Shown: positions 15,859 through 23,374 of the stretch, one piece after another | Position numbering within the stretch: position 1 is the stretch's first letter | Layout: every line of letters starts with the position of its first letter | Notes under the pieces: generated by a model | Database searches by the model: none | What the model was told of the DNA's origin: nothing | Seen by the model: the letters and a program-made list of their open reading frames with translations, nothing else | NCBI GenBank assembly: GCA_964467705.1 | Contig: CAYXUZ010000011.1 | Location: forward strand, 1 to 64,000 | Direction of reading: 5' to 3' | Length of the DNA: 64,000 nucleotides | Origin: CAADGU01 sp964467705 | GTDB lineage: Bacteria; Chloroflexota; Anaerolineae; Promineifilales; Promineifilaceae | Made by a program: the position numbers and the translations under genes

Positions 15859-18489
15859 ATGAAACGGTTATCCTGGTTTATTTTTCCTGCAATTTTTAGT
15901 TCCCTCATCATTTTTATCCTGGTCACGGCCGTGACTTTTGCCGACACGCGCACCGTCAACGGCGGTTTGCCCCCCCTCATCTTTGTCGCCCGCGCTCACC
16001 TGGCCACCGAAGACACCATCTTCCAGAATGAAGTTGGCCCAGCCGGGCAATTTGGCACCGGCCTGCCCAAATATGCGCCCGGCAGCCGCCTGGTGCAGCG
16101 GGACACCGACGGCACATTGCACGTTTACAACCTGCCCGGTCTGGCAGATGTACAGTCCCCGGATGTCAACTTCGCCGCTACCAAAATTGTTTTTGCCGGG
16201 GCCAGAACCATTGATCCTACCAGCCCGGATTACGGCTGGCGCATTTACGAAGTAAACGTGGGTGACTTCAACGGCGCGAGTCTGGTCCAACTCACCCATT
16301 CTGACCGCAGCATCACTATTCCCAACGCCCACTTGTGGGGTAATGCCCAAACCTACGGCGATTACCATGACCTGTTTCCGGCTTATCTGGCCGACGGCCG
16401 TATCGCCTTCAACTCCTCTCGCTATCCCACCCGCGCCCATTACGACGGCCGTGAATCCTTCAACCTCTACGTAATGAACGGCGATGGCTCCAATCTCCAC
16501 CGCATCACCACCGAACGCGCCGGCGTTTTGCATCCCACACCGCTGCCGGACGGCCGTATCCTGCTCTCCCGCTGGTGGAACCAGTTCAACCAGCCCTCCG
16601 AAACCGGCATCTACAACCGCATAGACAACGCCGACCACAACGTCACCTTGCCCGATGGCACCGTCATCCTGGCAAACCCCGACGCCACCTTCAACCCGCC
16701 GCTGGCCATCCTGCCCGGCGGTTTTGAGGTGCGGTCAGCCCCCAACACCTGGCACCTGATGACCGTCAACCCTGATGGCACAGAGTTCCAACGTTTCGCC
16801 TGGACACCCTGCTGCTCCTGGAATCTGACCAACGATTCTGGGAGTGGTGATACCTATGCCGCCGCCCAACCGGCCGTTGTTTTGCACAACGGCCAGCTTT
16901 TTGTGGCCTATACCATGCAGCCTGACCAGACAATGGTTCATTCCACGCTCAAGTCCGGCATCCGCATCGCCCGTCCCGGCGTGGAAATGCTCTACGCCAA
17001 CGCCGTAGACGCGCTGGCGGGATTGAGCTACGACAAAGCGTGGAACCAGGGGGATGATTCCGGGCCCTATGCGCTCCATCCGGCGGGGCTACCCGACGGC
17101 CGTGTCCTCTACTCTCAATCCGAAGAAGACAACAACCTGCCCACCAGCGGCACGTATGGCGGCTTCGACTTGCAAGGCTCCAACCTCCGTTACCGCCTGT
17201 GGACAATGAACATTGACGGCGCGGGACAGACGCCCGTTGCCATTGACCTGTCACCGTTCGGTTTGGGTACGGCCGATCTGATGGACGCCACCCCCATCGT
17301 CGCCCGCGTGGGCTGGGCATCCCTGCCCGACGCCTTCACCCAGATTGCCAGCGATGACCCGGTGCAGGGCAACGTGCCCAACACCCTGCCCGCCTACTGG
17401 TTCAGCCAAAACGGGATAGGAGATATTGAATTAGCCACCATTCATAACCCCAACATCTACGCCAACCCTTCCCTTTTCACCCCCTACGTCAATAATTCAC
17501 CGCCGCCCGGCAGCGTCGCCTCGGCCGAATTGTGGATTGACGCCAACCAGTTTACCGGGGCCTATTGTTACAACGATTGGCCCAGTCCCTGCGCCAACTT
17601 CCGCGCCGATGACCAGGTACGCGCCATTCTCTGGGACGAAGTGGAAGTCACGCCGGGTGGGGCTTTTACGATGTCTGTACGCGCCGATGTGATGGGCTTT
17701 TTTGTGCTGCGTGACGCCGAAGGGCGGCTGGTGCGCGGTTGGGATCGTGGCTACACCACCGTTGCCCAGGGCAGCGCCTGGGCGCGCCCAGGCGAAACCG
17801 TCACCTGCACCGGCTGCCATATGGGACACGTCAGCGGTTCGTTGGATGACGTGCTGGCCGACGCGGAAGCAGGCTGGCAAAACGTCTCCCCCTATGCCCT
17901 GGCCGACGCCAGTTCCCACCGTCCCGGCGACCAGTACAACAGCTTTGGCCCGGAGAAGATCAATGACCGGCGTGGTTGGATTCCCCGCCCGGCGGGTGGC
18001 CCCCCGGCCCCGTTTTTCGACGAAGCGTACCGGGAGCCGTACCAGGATGATGAGTTGGGCTGGCTGACGGAGGATGGGCACACCGCTGGCGAATGGGTGG
18101 AACTGACCTGGCCCATCACCATGCGCGTCAAACAAATCCGGCTGGTTGGCCCACCGCCGGACGGCGGCGACTGGAACGGTTTTGGCGAACCGACCCAATA
18201 CGGGCCGTTTTATGTGGACAATGCCACCCTCAACTTATATCTGGATGATGTACTGGTAGACGGCCGTGCCACTGGCCGTATTGAACCACTGGACAATGGT
18301 GGCACACTCATCACCTTCCCCACGCCAGTGGAAATCAACCGGCTGCGCCTGACGGTAGATGCCGTCACCGGACGCTGGTATTGGGATGAAGTGGCCGCGC
18401 TGAATGAAATCGAGGTCATCGGACAGGCGGCCGAAGCCTGGCCGTTGTTAGAGATTTCTTACACCTACCTGCCCATCATACAACGGTAG
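15859..18489 (+). CDS. Secreted beta-propeller c-type cytochrome, hydrazine-synthase-alpha-like
   Basis: This 876-residue exported protein has a signal peptide (MKRLSWFIFPAIFSSLIIFIL, cleavage near residue 29). Residues 90-560 contain TolB/PD40-like propeller motifs such as ADGRIAFNSSRYP, LYVMNGDGSNLHRIT and LPDGRILLSRW. A single haem c site, C-T-G-C-H, lies at residues 650-654. A C-terminal discoidin-like beta domain (about 745-870) follows, with W-x-E-L-T-W-P and R-L-T-V-D. The combination resembles the alpha subunit of hydrazine synthase and its wide, non-anammox relatives. No beta/gamma subunits or nitrogen genes are nearby, so hydrazine synthesis is not implied; an exported haem protein is all that can be claimed. 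AAGGAG precedes the ATG. Confidence 0.85.
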   Translation: MKRLSWFIFPAIFSSLIIFILVTAVTFADTRTVNGGLPPLIFVARAHLATEDTIFQNEVGPAGQFGTGLPKYAPGSRLVQRDTDGTLHVYNLPGLADVQSPDVNFAATKIVFAGARTIDPTSPDYGWRIYEVNVGDFNGASLVQLTHSDRSITIPNAHLWGNAQTYGDYHDLFPAYLADGRIAFNSSRYPTRAHYDGRESFNLYVMNGDGSNLHRITTERAGVLHPTPLPDGRILLSRWWNQFNQPSETGIYNRIDNADHNVTLPDGTVILANPDATFNPPLAILPGGFEVRSAPNTWHLMTVNPDGTEFQRFAWTPCCSWNLTNDSGSGDTYAAAQPAVVLHNGQLFVAYTMQPDQTMVHSTLKSGIRIARPGVEMLYANAVDALAGLSYDKAWNQGDDSGPYALHPAGLPDGRVLYSQSEEDNNLPTSGTYGGFDLQGSNLRYRLWTMNIDGAGQTPVAIDLSPFGLGTADLMDATPIVARVGWASLPDAFTQIASDDPVQGNVPNTLPAYWFSQNGIGDIELATIHNPNIYANPSLFTPYVNNSPPPGSVASAELWIDANQFTGAYCYNDWPSPCANFRADDQVRAILWDEVEVTPGGAFTMSVRADVMGFFVLRDAEGRLVRGWDRGYTTVAQGSAWARPGETVTCTGCHMGHVSGSLDDVLADAEAGWQNVSPYALADASSHRPGDQYNSFGPEKINDRRGWIPRPAGGPPAPFFDEAYREPYQDDELGWLTEDGHTAGEWVELTWPITMRVKQIRLVGPPPDGGDWNGFGEPTQYGPFYVDNATLNLYLDDVLVDGRATGRIEPLDNGGTLITFPTPVEINRLRLTVDAVTGRWYWDEVAALNEIEVIGQAAEAWPLLEISYTYLPIIQR

Positions 18490-18522
18490 GCTGTTTTCTA
18501 CCCAAATCGGGTGAAGTGGTTT

Positions 18523-18565
18523 ATGCTACGGATACGGCCGTGACGGACGGCCGTATCCGTAGCAT
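18523..18565 (+). promoter_or_regulatory. 19-bp hairpin overlapping the next start codon, built on two ACGGCCGT copies
   Basis: Arms 18523-18541 and 18547-18565 are exact reverse complements with a 5-nt loop. Each arm includes one ACGGCCGT. The right arm ends inside the ATG at 18564, so an RNA stem here would occlude that start codon. It may equally act as the 3' stem of the upstream gene, whose stop is 34 nt earlier. Confidence 0.75.
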
Positions 18566-19592
18566 GAACGAGCAACAAGAAGCCCTAACCCCATCGGCCA
18601 ACTCCCTCTATGAGCTACAAAGCCTGTTAGCGACCCACTACAATTTACAAGAACTCCGCACGCTGGCTTTGCGGTTCAATCTCGACCTGGAAGATGTGGG
18701 GGGCGAAACCAGAGCCGACAAGGCACGTGAACTGACGCTGCTATTTGCCCGGCAAAACAGGTTGACAGAGTTGTTGACTGCTTTGCAGGAAGAACGTCCG
18801 CATGTCAACTGGCCCCACCCCACCCAAGTGGTTGTACCTGTTGTTGAAAAGTGGATATTCTCTCATTGGCTACGCGAAAATATATTGGTGATTGGCGGAC
18901 TGACCGTTGTGCTGCTGTTGAGCATGACGGCCGTGTGGTGGCTGAACGGCCGTGACTCAGACCCAGCCTGGCATACCGTATCTGGCGGTACCGCCATTTT
19001 GGGCACAGCTTCTGAGTTTTGCACACTCCCCGTCCAGCCCTTTCAAATTCAACGTGCCGAGGTGCGCAATCAGGATTATCTCAACTGTGTTCAGGAAGAG
19101 AACTGCGCCCCACCACCGCTCTGGCAAGTTGGCGAAAACGGCTGGACGTATCCGGCAGGCGAGGCTGACCACCCCGTCTGGGGGATTAGTTGGAACGATG
19201 CCGCTGCTTATTGTGAATCAATTGGCGCACGGTTACCTGACGAGGCGGAGTGGGTGTTTGCCGCCCGTGGTAATCGCACCGCCAATTACCCCTGGGGGGA
19301 TGCGTTTGATGGGGCGCTGGGCAATCTGGCGGAATCTGGCAACGGCCGTGATCTGGCTGTTTCCGTGAGTGCTAACCGCTGCCAGAATCAGCCGGTGTGT
19401 GACCTGGTAGGCAATGTGCGTGAATGGGTGCAGGACACGGCCGTGAACGCCTGTTACACCGGCGATGGCAGCGGCCAGCACATCAGCAAAGGTGGCTCAT
19501 TTGCCGACAGCGCCGCCACTATCACCCTCTGGACACGGATGCAAAGTGACGAACAACCCTACGTTGGTGTACGCTGCGTCCGCGACCAATAA
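18564..19592 (+). CDS. Effector-associated domain - TM - formylglycine-generating-type (FGE-sulfatase) protein
   Basis: This 342-residue protein has three parts. Residues 10-80 (LYELQSLLATHYNLQELRTLALRFNLD and the following RADKARELTLLFARQ) match the death-like effector-associated domains of Chloroflexota and cyanobacterial conflict proteins, which recruit partners by like-like contacts. Residues 105-128 are one membrane segment. Residues 140-342 are a C-type-lectin-like FGE/sulfatase-modifying domain (RLPDEAEWVFAARG, PWGDAFDGALGNL, LVGNVREWVQD, GVRCVRDQ). The usual catalytic cysteine pair of true FGE enzymes is not evident, so binding is more likely than catalysis. The start is ATG 18564, inside a hairpin; an upstream start at 18516 would translate the hairpin. 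Confidence 0.85.
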   Translation: MNEQQEALTPSANSLYELQSLLATHYNLQELRTLALRFNLDLEDVGGETRADKARELTLLFARQNRLTELLTALQEERPHVNWPHPTQVVVPVVEKWIFSHWLRENILVIGGLTVVLLLSMTAVWWLNGRDSDPAWHTVSGGTAILGTASEFCTLPVQPFQIQRAEVRNQDYLNCVQEENCAPPPLWQVGENGWTYPAGEADHPVWGISWNDAAAYCESIGARLPDEAEWVFAARGNRTANYPWGDAFDGALGNLAESGNGRDLAVSVSANRCQNQPVCDLVGNVREWVQDTAVNACYTGDGSGQHISKGGSFADSAATITLWTRMQSDEQPYVGVRCVRDQ

Positions 19593-19597
19593 TCCCC

Positions 19598-20515
19598 TTA
19601 AAAATTGGCCTGGACCAACTGAACAAAGCCCTGTACGTTAGCCAACTGGGCAGATGATACGCTCAGAAAACGAGTCAGGGGATAGTGCGTGTCATACCAC
19701 GCCTGTGAAAGCGGGCCATTGCCGCTGTTCCAGGATTGCGGATCAATACACACAACTAACGGCCGTTTGTGGGCCACAGTTTGCCCTAACAATTGGCTGC
19801 CCAAACCCGCATCATCGGCGCTGCCGCCAACAGTCCAACGGGTACTGGCCGCCACATCAGCCGCTTGCCGCCATTGAAAGGGCGTTGCATTTTTTGGCAG
19901 CAAAATGTAGATACGGTCATAATCTTCACGGGCACACAAACCGGCCACACAAACCGAGCCGACGCCATTGCTGACCACTGTGGTTGAACCCGGCTCAAAC
20001 GCTGTACTGCGGACAAAGATAGTGACTTCTTCGCTCTGGGCTACGGCCGTGACGGAAGCCCGCACCGGCACATTATACAGCACATCGGTTAACGCCCACT
20101 GCACCGACTGGCTTTGCCCATCCGTACCGCCAAACGGGTCAATGCCCAGCCCCACCACCAGACTACGTGGCCGTTCTTGTTCACCGCCGTCCGGGATGAC
20201 CAGGAAGTCCATGGCCACGTTCACCAACATTCCAGGCGCTTCCACACGAACCGATTGCCAGACGCCGGCGTCATAACGGCCGTGACTAAAAAATCCCTGA
20301 CGCAACACACCATCTACTTCCACGGGCACGAACTCAACTTCGCCAAAATCATTGTCCTCGGCTACCCAACCTGCCCAACCGGGGGCGACTGGTTCGTCAC
20401 CGTCCATCACCATTTCCAGATTTTCGGCTGCCAATAGATAGGGAATGCGCTGCACAGGGTCCGGGCCAGGGCCTTCCTGCTCAGGGTCTATGTATTGTTT
20501 AACATCATCGTTCAT
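19598..20515 (-). CDS. Conserved-looking protein of unknown function
   Basis: This 305-residue acidic protein has no signal peptide or membrane segment. It begins with an acidic, proline-rich stretch (DPEQEGPGPDPVQRIP), has a beta-rich middle with alternating hydrophobic residues (about residues 95-190), and ends with a segment containing YDRIYILLPKNATPFQWRQA and RPLVVCIDPQSW, where a strand-turn followed by Asp looks like a Rossmann-like or TIM-barrel element. I recognise no family. GGAGG lies 8 nt before ATG 20515. It converges on the EAD-FGE gene with a 5-bp gap and diverges from the coiled-coil gene at 20706. Confidence 0.7.
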   Translation of the reverse strand: MNDDVKQYIDPEQEGPGPDPVQRIPYLLAAENLEMVMDGDEPVAPGWAGWVAEDNDFGEVEFVPVEVDGVLRQGFFSHGRYDAGVWQSVRVEAPGMLVNVAMDFLVIPDGGEQERPRSLVVGLGIDPFGGTDGQSQSVQWALTDVLYNVPVRASVTAVAQSEEVTIFVRSTAFEPGSTTVVSNGVGSVCVAGLCAREDYDRIYILLPKNATPFQWRQAADVAASTRWTVGGSADDAGLGSQLLGQTVAHKRPLVVCIDPQSWNSGNGPLSQAWYDTHYPLTRFLSVSSAQLANVQGFVQLVQANF

Positions 20516-20608
20516 CGTGACACCTCCATTTGTTTGAAATAAGCAATCATGAGCACACTATAACCGATCATCGTTGATGATCCGTTGATTTGATTCCTCT
20601 TCTACCAC

Positions 20609-20636
20609 AAGCCCCAACCAGGGGCTTTGTTGTTTT
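20609..20636 (+). terminator. Intrinsic-terminator-like hairpin in a divergent spacer
   Basis: AAGCCCC (20609-20615) and GGGGCTT (20621-20627) flank a 5-nt loop, followed by TGTTGTTTT. It lies upstream of the gene at 20706, so it could attenuate transcription into it from further upstream. Confidence 0.5.
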
Positions 20637-20705
20637 CCAAACTGATGTATTATTTAGAAGTTCAACGTTTTGGGATTAGTTATACTTCTGATAAAGGAGA
20701 AAATC

Positions 20706-21860
20706 ATGTCAATTGGCCCCCTACAAATGGTGATTATCGGATTTGAAAACGACGACTACGCCCGCGAGATCGTCGCCGAGCTAAGAGCCGCTCGACAAAA
20801 AGGCAGCATTCGCCTGTTTGATATGCTCTACCTGATCAAACACGCCGACGGCGCTGTGTCCAGCAAACAAGTCACTGACCTGACTCCGCAGGAAAAAGAG
20901 ACGTTTGGGCATTTGGTCAGCCGGGTGATTGGGCTGGGCGCGGACAGTGTGGTGCAAAACAACATTGACGAACTGGCCGCGTCACTGAAGGATTCCGATG
21001 CCGACTATGGTCTAACGGAGGCAGAACTGCAAAATCTGGCGGCAAAGGTTCCCAACGGCCGTTCCGCTATTGCCGCTCTATTTGAACATCACTGGGCGGT
21101 CAATCTACGTGAAGCCATTGTCAAGGCGGGTGGGCAGTTGTTGGTGAATGCTTATATCAACCCGGACACCTTGAAGGCCGCCAGCCATCAATTAAATTAT
21201 GTGCTGGATGCGGTGAATCGGGTGGAGGCAACCGCCATTGATGAAGCTGCCGCCATCCGCGCCGGGGCGCAGGCAGATGCAGAGGCCGCCCGTGCCGCCG
21301 CCGAAGCTGCTACCCAACAACGATTGGAAGCGGAAAAAGCGGCCGCCGAAGCAGAAGAAAAGGCCCGGCGCATCAAGCAGGCGGCCGCACTGCAAGCCCT
21401 GTCAGCCTTAAAAGCGGCCAAATTGGTAGCGGCCGAAGCGGAAGAAGAGGCCATGAAGGCCCTATCCGAAGCGGAGTTGATCAAGATGACGGCCGCTGAC
21501 GAAGCGACGCTGGCTATGACGGAAGCGAAGGTGGAAGAAGAGCGCGCACGGCAAGAGGCAGCAGCGCGTATTGCGGAAGCGGAGGCGATGGAAGATGCGG
21601 CTTTTGCCCAGGCGGAAGCGGTGCGCCGCGCCGCCCAGCGGCAGGAAGCAGAGGCCATTGCCAATGCCGAACTGGTGGTGTCGGCCGCGAAGGAGATGGA
21701 GGCGACGGCCGTGCTCAAAGCGATCCGCGCCCTGGTTGCCGCCGACATTGTGCAGCAGGCCGCCGAACAACGGGCGATTGAGGCGATTGTGGCGGCCAAT
21801 GTGGTGGAAGAATTAGCAGCCCGGAAAGCGGCCGCGGGCTTGTTGGGGGCGGGAATATAG
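20706..21860 (+). CDS. DUF6325/DUF1269-like domain with a long alanine-rich coiled coil
   Basis: This 384-residue protein starts with a domain of about 170 residues (MVIIGFENDDYAREIVAEL, FDMLYLIKHADGAV, ALFEHHWAVNLREAIVKAGG) that matches DUF6325/DUF1269-type proteins. The rest (about 175-384) is an Ala/Glu-rich helix, with words such as ADAEAARAAAEAA and EAEAIANAELV, predicted to form a long coiled coil ending in a short hydrophobic stretch. The composition recalls the repeat region of the 40566-42806 membrane protein and the flotillin helix. AAAGGAG precedes ATG 20706. Function is unknown; an oligomeric scaffold is plausible. Confidence 0.82.
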   Translation: MSIGPLQMVIIGFENDDYAREIVAELRAARQKGSIRLFDMLYLIKHADGAVSSKQVTDLTPQEKETFGHLVSRVIGLGADSVVQNNIDELAASLKDSDADYGLTEAELQNLAAKVPNGRSAIAALFEHHWAVNLREAIVKAGGQLLVNAYINPDTLKAASHQLNYVLDAVNRVEATAIDEAAAIRAGAQADAEAARAAAEAATQQRLEAEKAAAEAEEKARRIKQAAALQALSALKAAKLVAAEAEEEAMKALSEAELIKMTAADEATLAMTEAKVEEERARQEAAARIAEAEAMEDAAFAQAEAVRRAAQRQEAEAIANAELVVSAAKEMEATAVLKAIRALVAADIVQQAAEQRAIEAIVAANVVEELAARKAAAGLLGAGI

Positions 21861-21879
21861 GAAGTGGGTGAATGGGTAA

Positions 21880-23217
21880 TTACCCATTCACCACCGCATG
21901 AGCATAGACAAACATGGCCGCACTCCAGGTGAGGGGGGCTTCAGATTCATACCAGCGTGTTTTCAGGTAACGGCCGTCCTCACCATACACTTCATGCACC
22001 ACCCCATCCCGCACAATGACCTCGGCCATTCGGTCAAGCAGTTCAGCGGCTTCGTCTGGTCGCCCGGCGCGTGTAGCGGCAATGACGTGCCAGCTTCCCA
22101 ACCAAAGCCAGGCCGCCGATGTGTGGTAGTGAGCAATGCCCCCCAGTCTGTTTTCCAGAGCAATGTGTTCACGGCCGTACGGTTGATTTGTGCATTTAGC
22201 AGGCACGGGATCGGCCATGCCAAATGCGGCCATATTGTCCAGGATGGCGGCTGCCTGCTCCGGCGTCGCCAGACGCCAGGCAATTGCCAACAGGTTGCCA
22301 TCGCTGCTGAGGATGTGCCGGAACTGACGGCTGGTGATAAAAAATCCCTGGCTTTCATCCCAAAAGTGGCGGTTGATGGCTGCACACAGCGCCTCTGCCC
22401 GCACTTCAAAGGCAACGGCATCTTCGCCAAAACCGTAACGTGCCGCGTCCAGGGCAAATTCGCGCAGCGCCTTCCAATAGAGGACGTTGGTATAATTCAC
22501 TGCCCCTTTGCGAATGACGGAATCGGCCCAATCGGTATAGGCGCCCTGGTGCAGCAAGCCATCGGCCTGCAATGCCTGGCTTTCTACCCAATGTAATGCC
22601 TGCTTTAGAGCCGCCCAATGCTTCTGAGCAAACCGTTCGTCCTGATAACGCCGCAGGTAGTTGAGGGCGGCAATTACCAGCAGGCAGTTACCATCCAGAG
22701 AAATGGTGTGATGAGCGGTCTGGTATTTAGGGCGCAGGGGGGCGTGGGTGGGCTGCTGCCGGGCAAAAAGGGAGTGCAGATAACGGTCAACAACGCTGGT
22801 GGAGTGAATTTTGACGGGGAAACGGCCGTCTGCTCTTTGATAGTGCAAATATAGCTCCAACGTCTCTTTCAGTGCCCGCTGTTCCCCCATTTCTGCCAGG
22901 CCAAAGCTGGCAAAGCCAAAGTCACGCGCCCACGGTTCGCGGAAGTTGCGCCAGCCGGCCCATAAGATTGTTTTGCGTGTACCATCCGGCAGGTGGCGCT
23001 CTTCAATGCCAGCGCGGACATTTGCCTCAGCGATGTGGCGGGCCAACTGGGTGGGGGGCACGGCCGTGTCTGATTCCCCCGGCGAGGTATGCAGCCGGGC
23101 TGCCAGCCCCGGCTGCCGAAGCAGCCGCCGCCAATAGGTGTACAGTTGCGAAACCACAAAACCCAGAAGAAAGGTGACAAAGAGAGAGAGGTACGGCCGT
23201 TGACGCATGTTCCCCAT
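21880..23217 (-). CDS. (alpha/alpha)6 glycosidase, amylo-alpha-1,6-glucosidase-like
   Basis: This protein of about 445 residues has an N-terminal membrane anchor (YLSLFVTFLLGFVVSQLYTYW) followed by a six-hairpin glycosidase domain. Recognisable blocks are NFREPWARDFGFAS, GRFPVKIH, SLDGNCLLVIAALNYL, YTDWADSVIRKGAVNYTNVLYWKAL and HYHTSAAWLWLGSWHV. The Asp in ARDF and the D-W-A-D segment are candidates for the acid/base pair. It resembles glycogen-debranching or GH15/GH63-like enzymes; the anchor suggests an exported domain acting on external glucans. The start is uncertain: ATG 23217 or 23208, the latter with GGGGA only 3 nt upstream; longer frames reach into the neighbour's promoter. Confidence 0.85.
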   Translation of the reverse strand: MGNMRQRPYLSLFVTFLLGFVVSQLYTYWRRLLRQPGLAARLHTSPGESDTAVPPTQLARHIAEANVRAGIEERHLPDGTRKTILWAGWRNFREPWARDFGFASFGLAEMGEQRALKETLELYLHYQRADGRFPVKIHSTSVVDRYLHSLFARQQPTHAPLRPKYQTAHHTISLDGNCLLVIAALNYLRRYQDERFAQKHWAALKQALHWVESQALQADGLLHQGAYTDWADSVIRKGAVNYTNVLYWKALREFALDAARYGFGEDAVAFEVRAEALCAAINRHFWDESQGFFITSRQFRHILSSDGNLLAIAWRLATPEQAAAILDNMAAFGMADPVPAKCTNQPYGREHIALENRLGGIAHYHTSAAWLWLGSWHVIAATRAGRPDEAAELLDRMAEVIVRDGVVHEVYGEDGRYLKTRWYESEAPLTWSAAMFVYAHAVVNG

Positions 23218-23374
23218 TTTACCAAAAACCCTCACCCTAGCCCTGCTTTGAGGGGGGCAAATGGGGTGGAATAGTGGCCGAAAAGAGTGTTGAGCGGCAG
23301 GTATTTCCGTGTACAATGGGGACAGTCGGGGGAATACAGTATCAACCACACAGGCACGTAAGCAGGAGGTTCAT

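Noticed and set aside
15859..18489. True hydrazine synthase alpha subunit
   Set aside because: Only one haem site is visible, and no beta/gamma subunits or hydrazine dehydrogenase lie near; similarity is to the wider family.
20706..21860. Surface adhesin because of the Ala-rich helix
   Set aside because: There is no signal peptide; composition fits an intracellular coiled coil.
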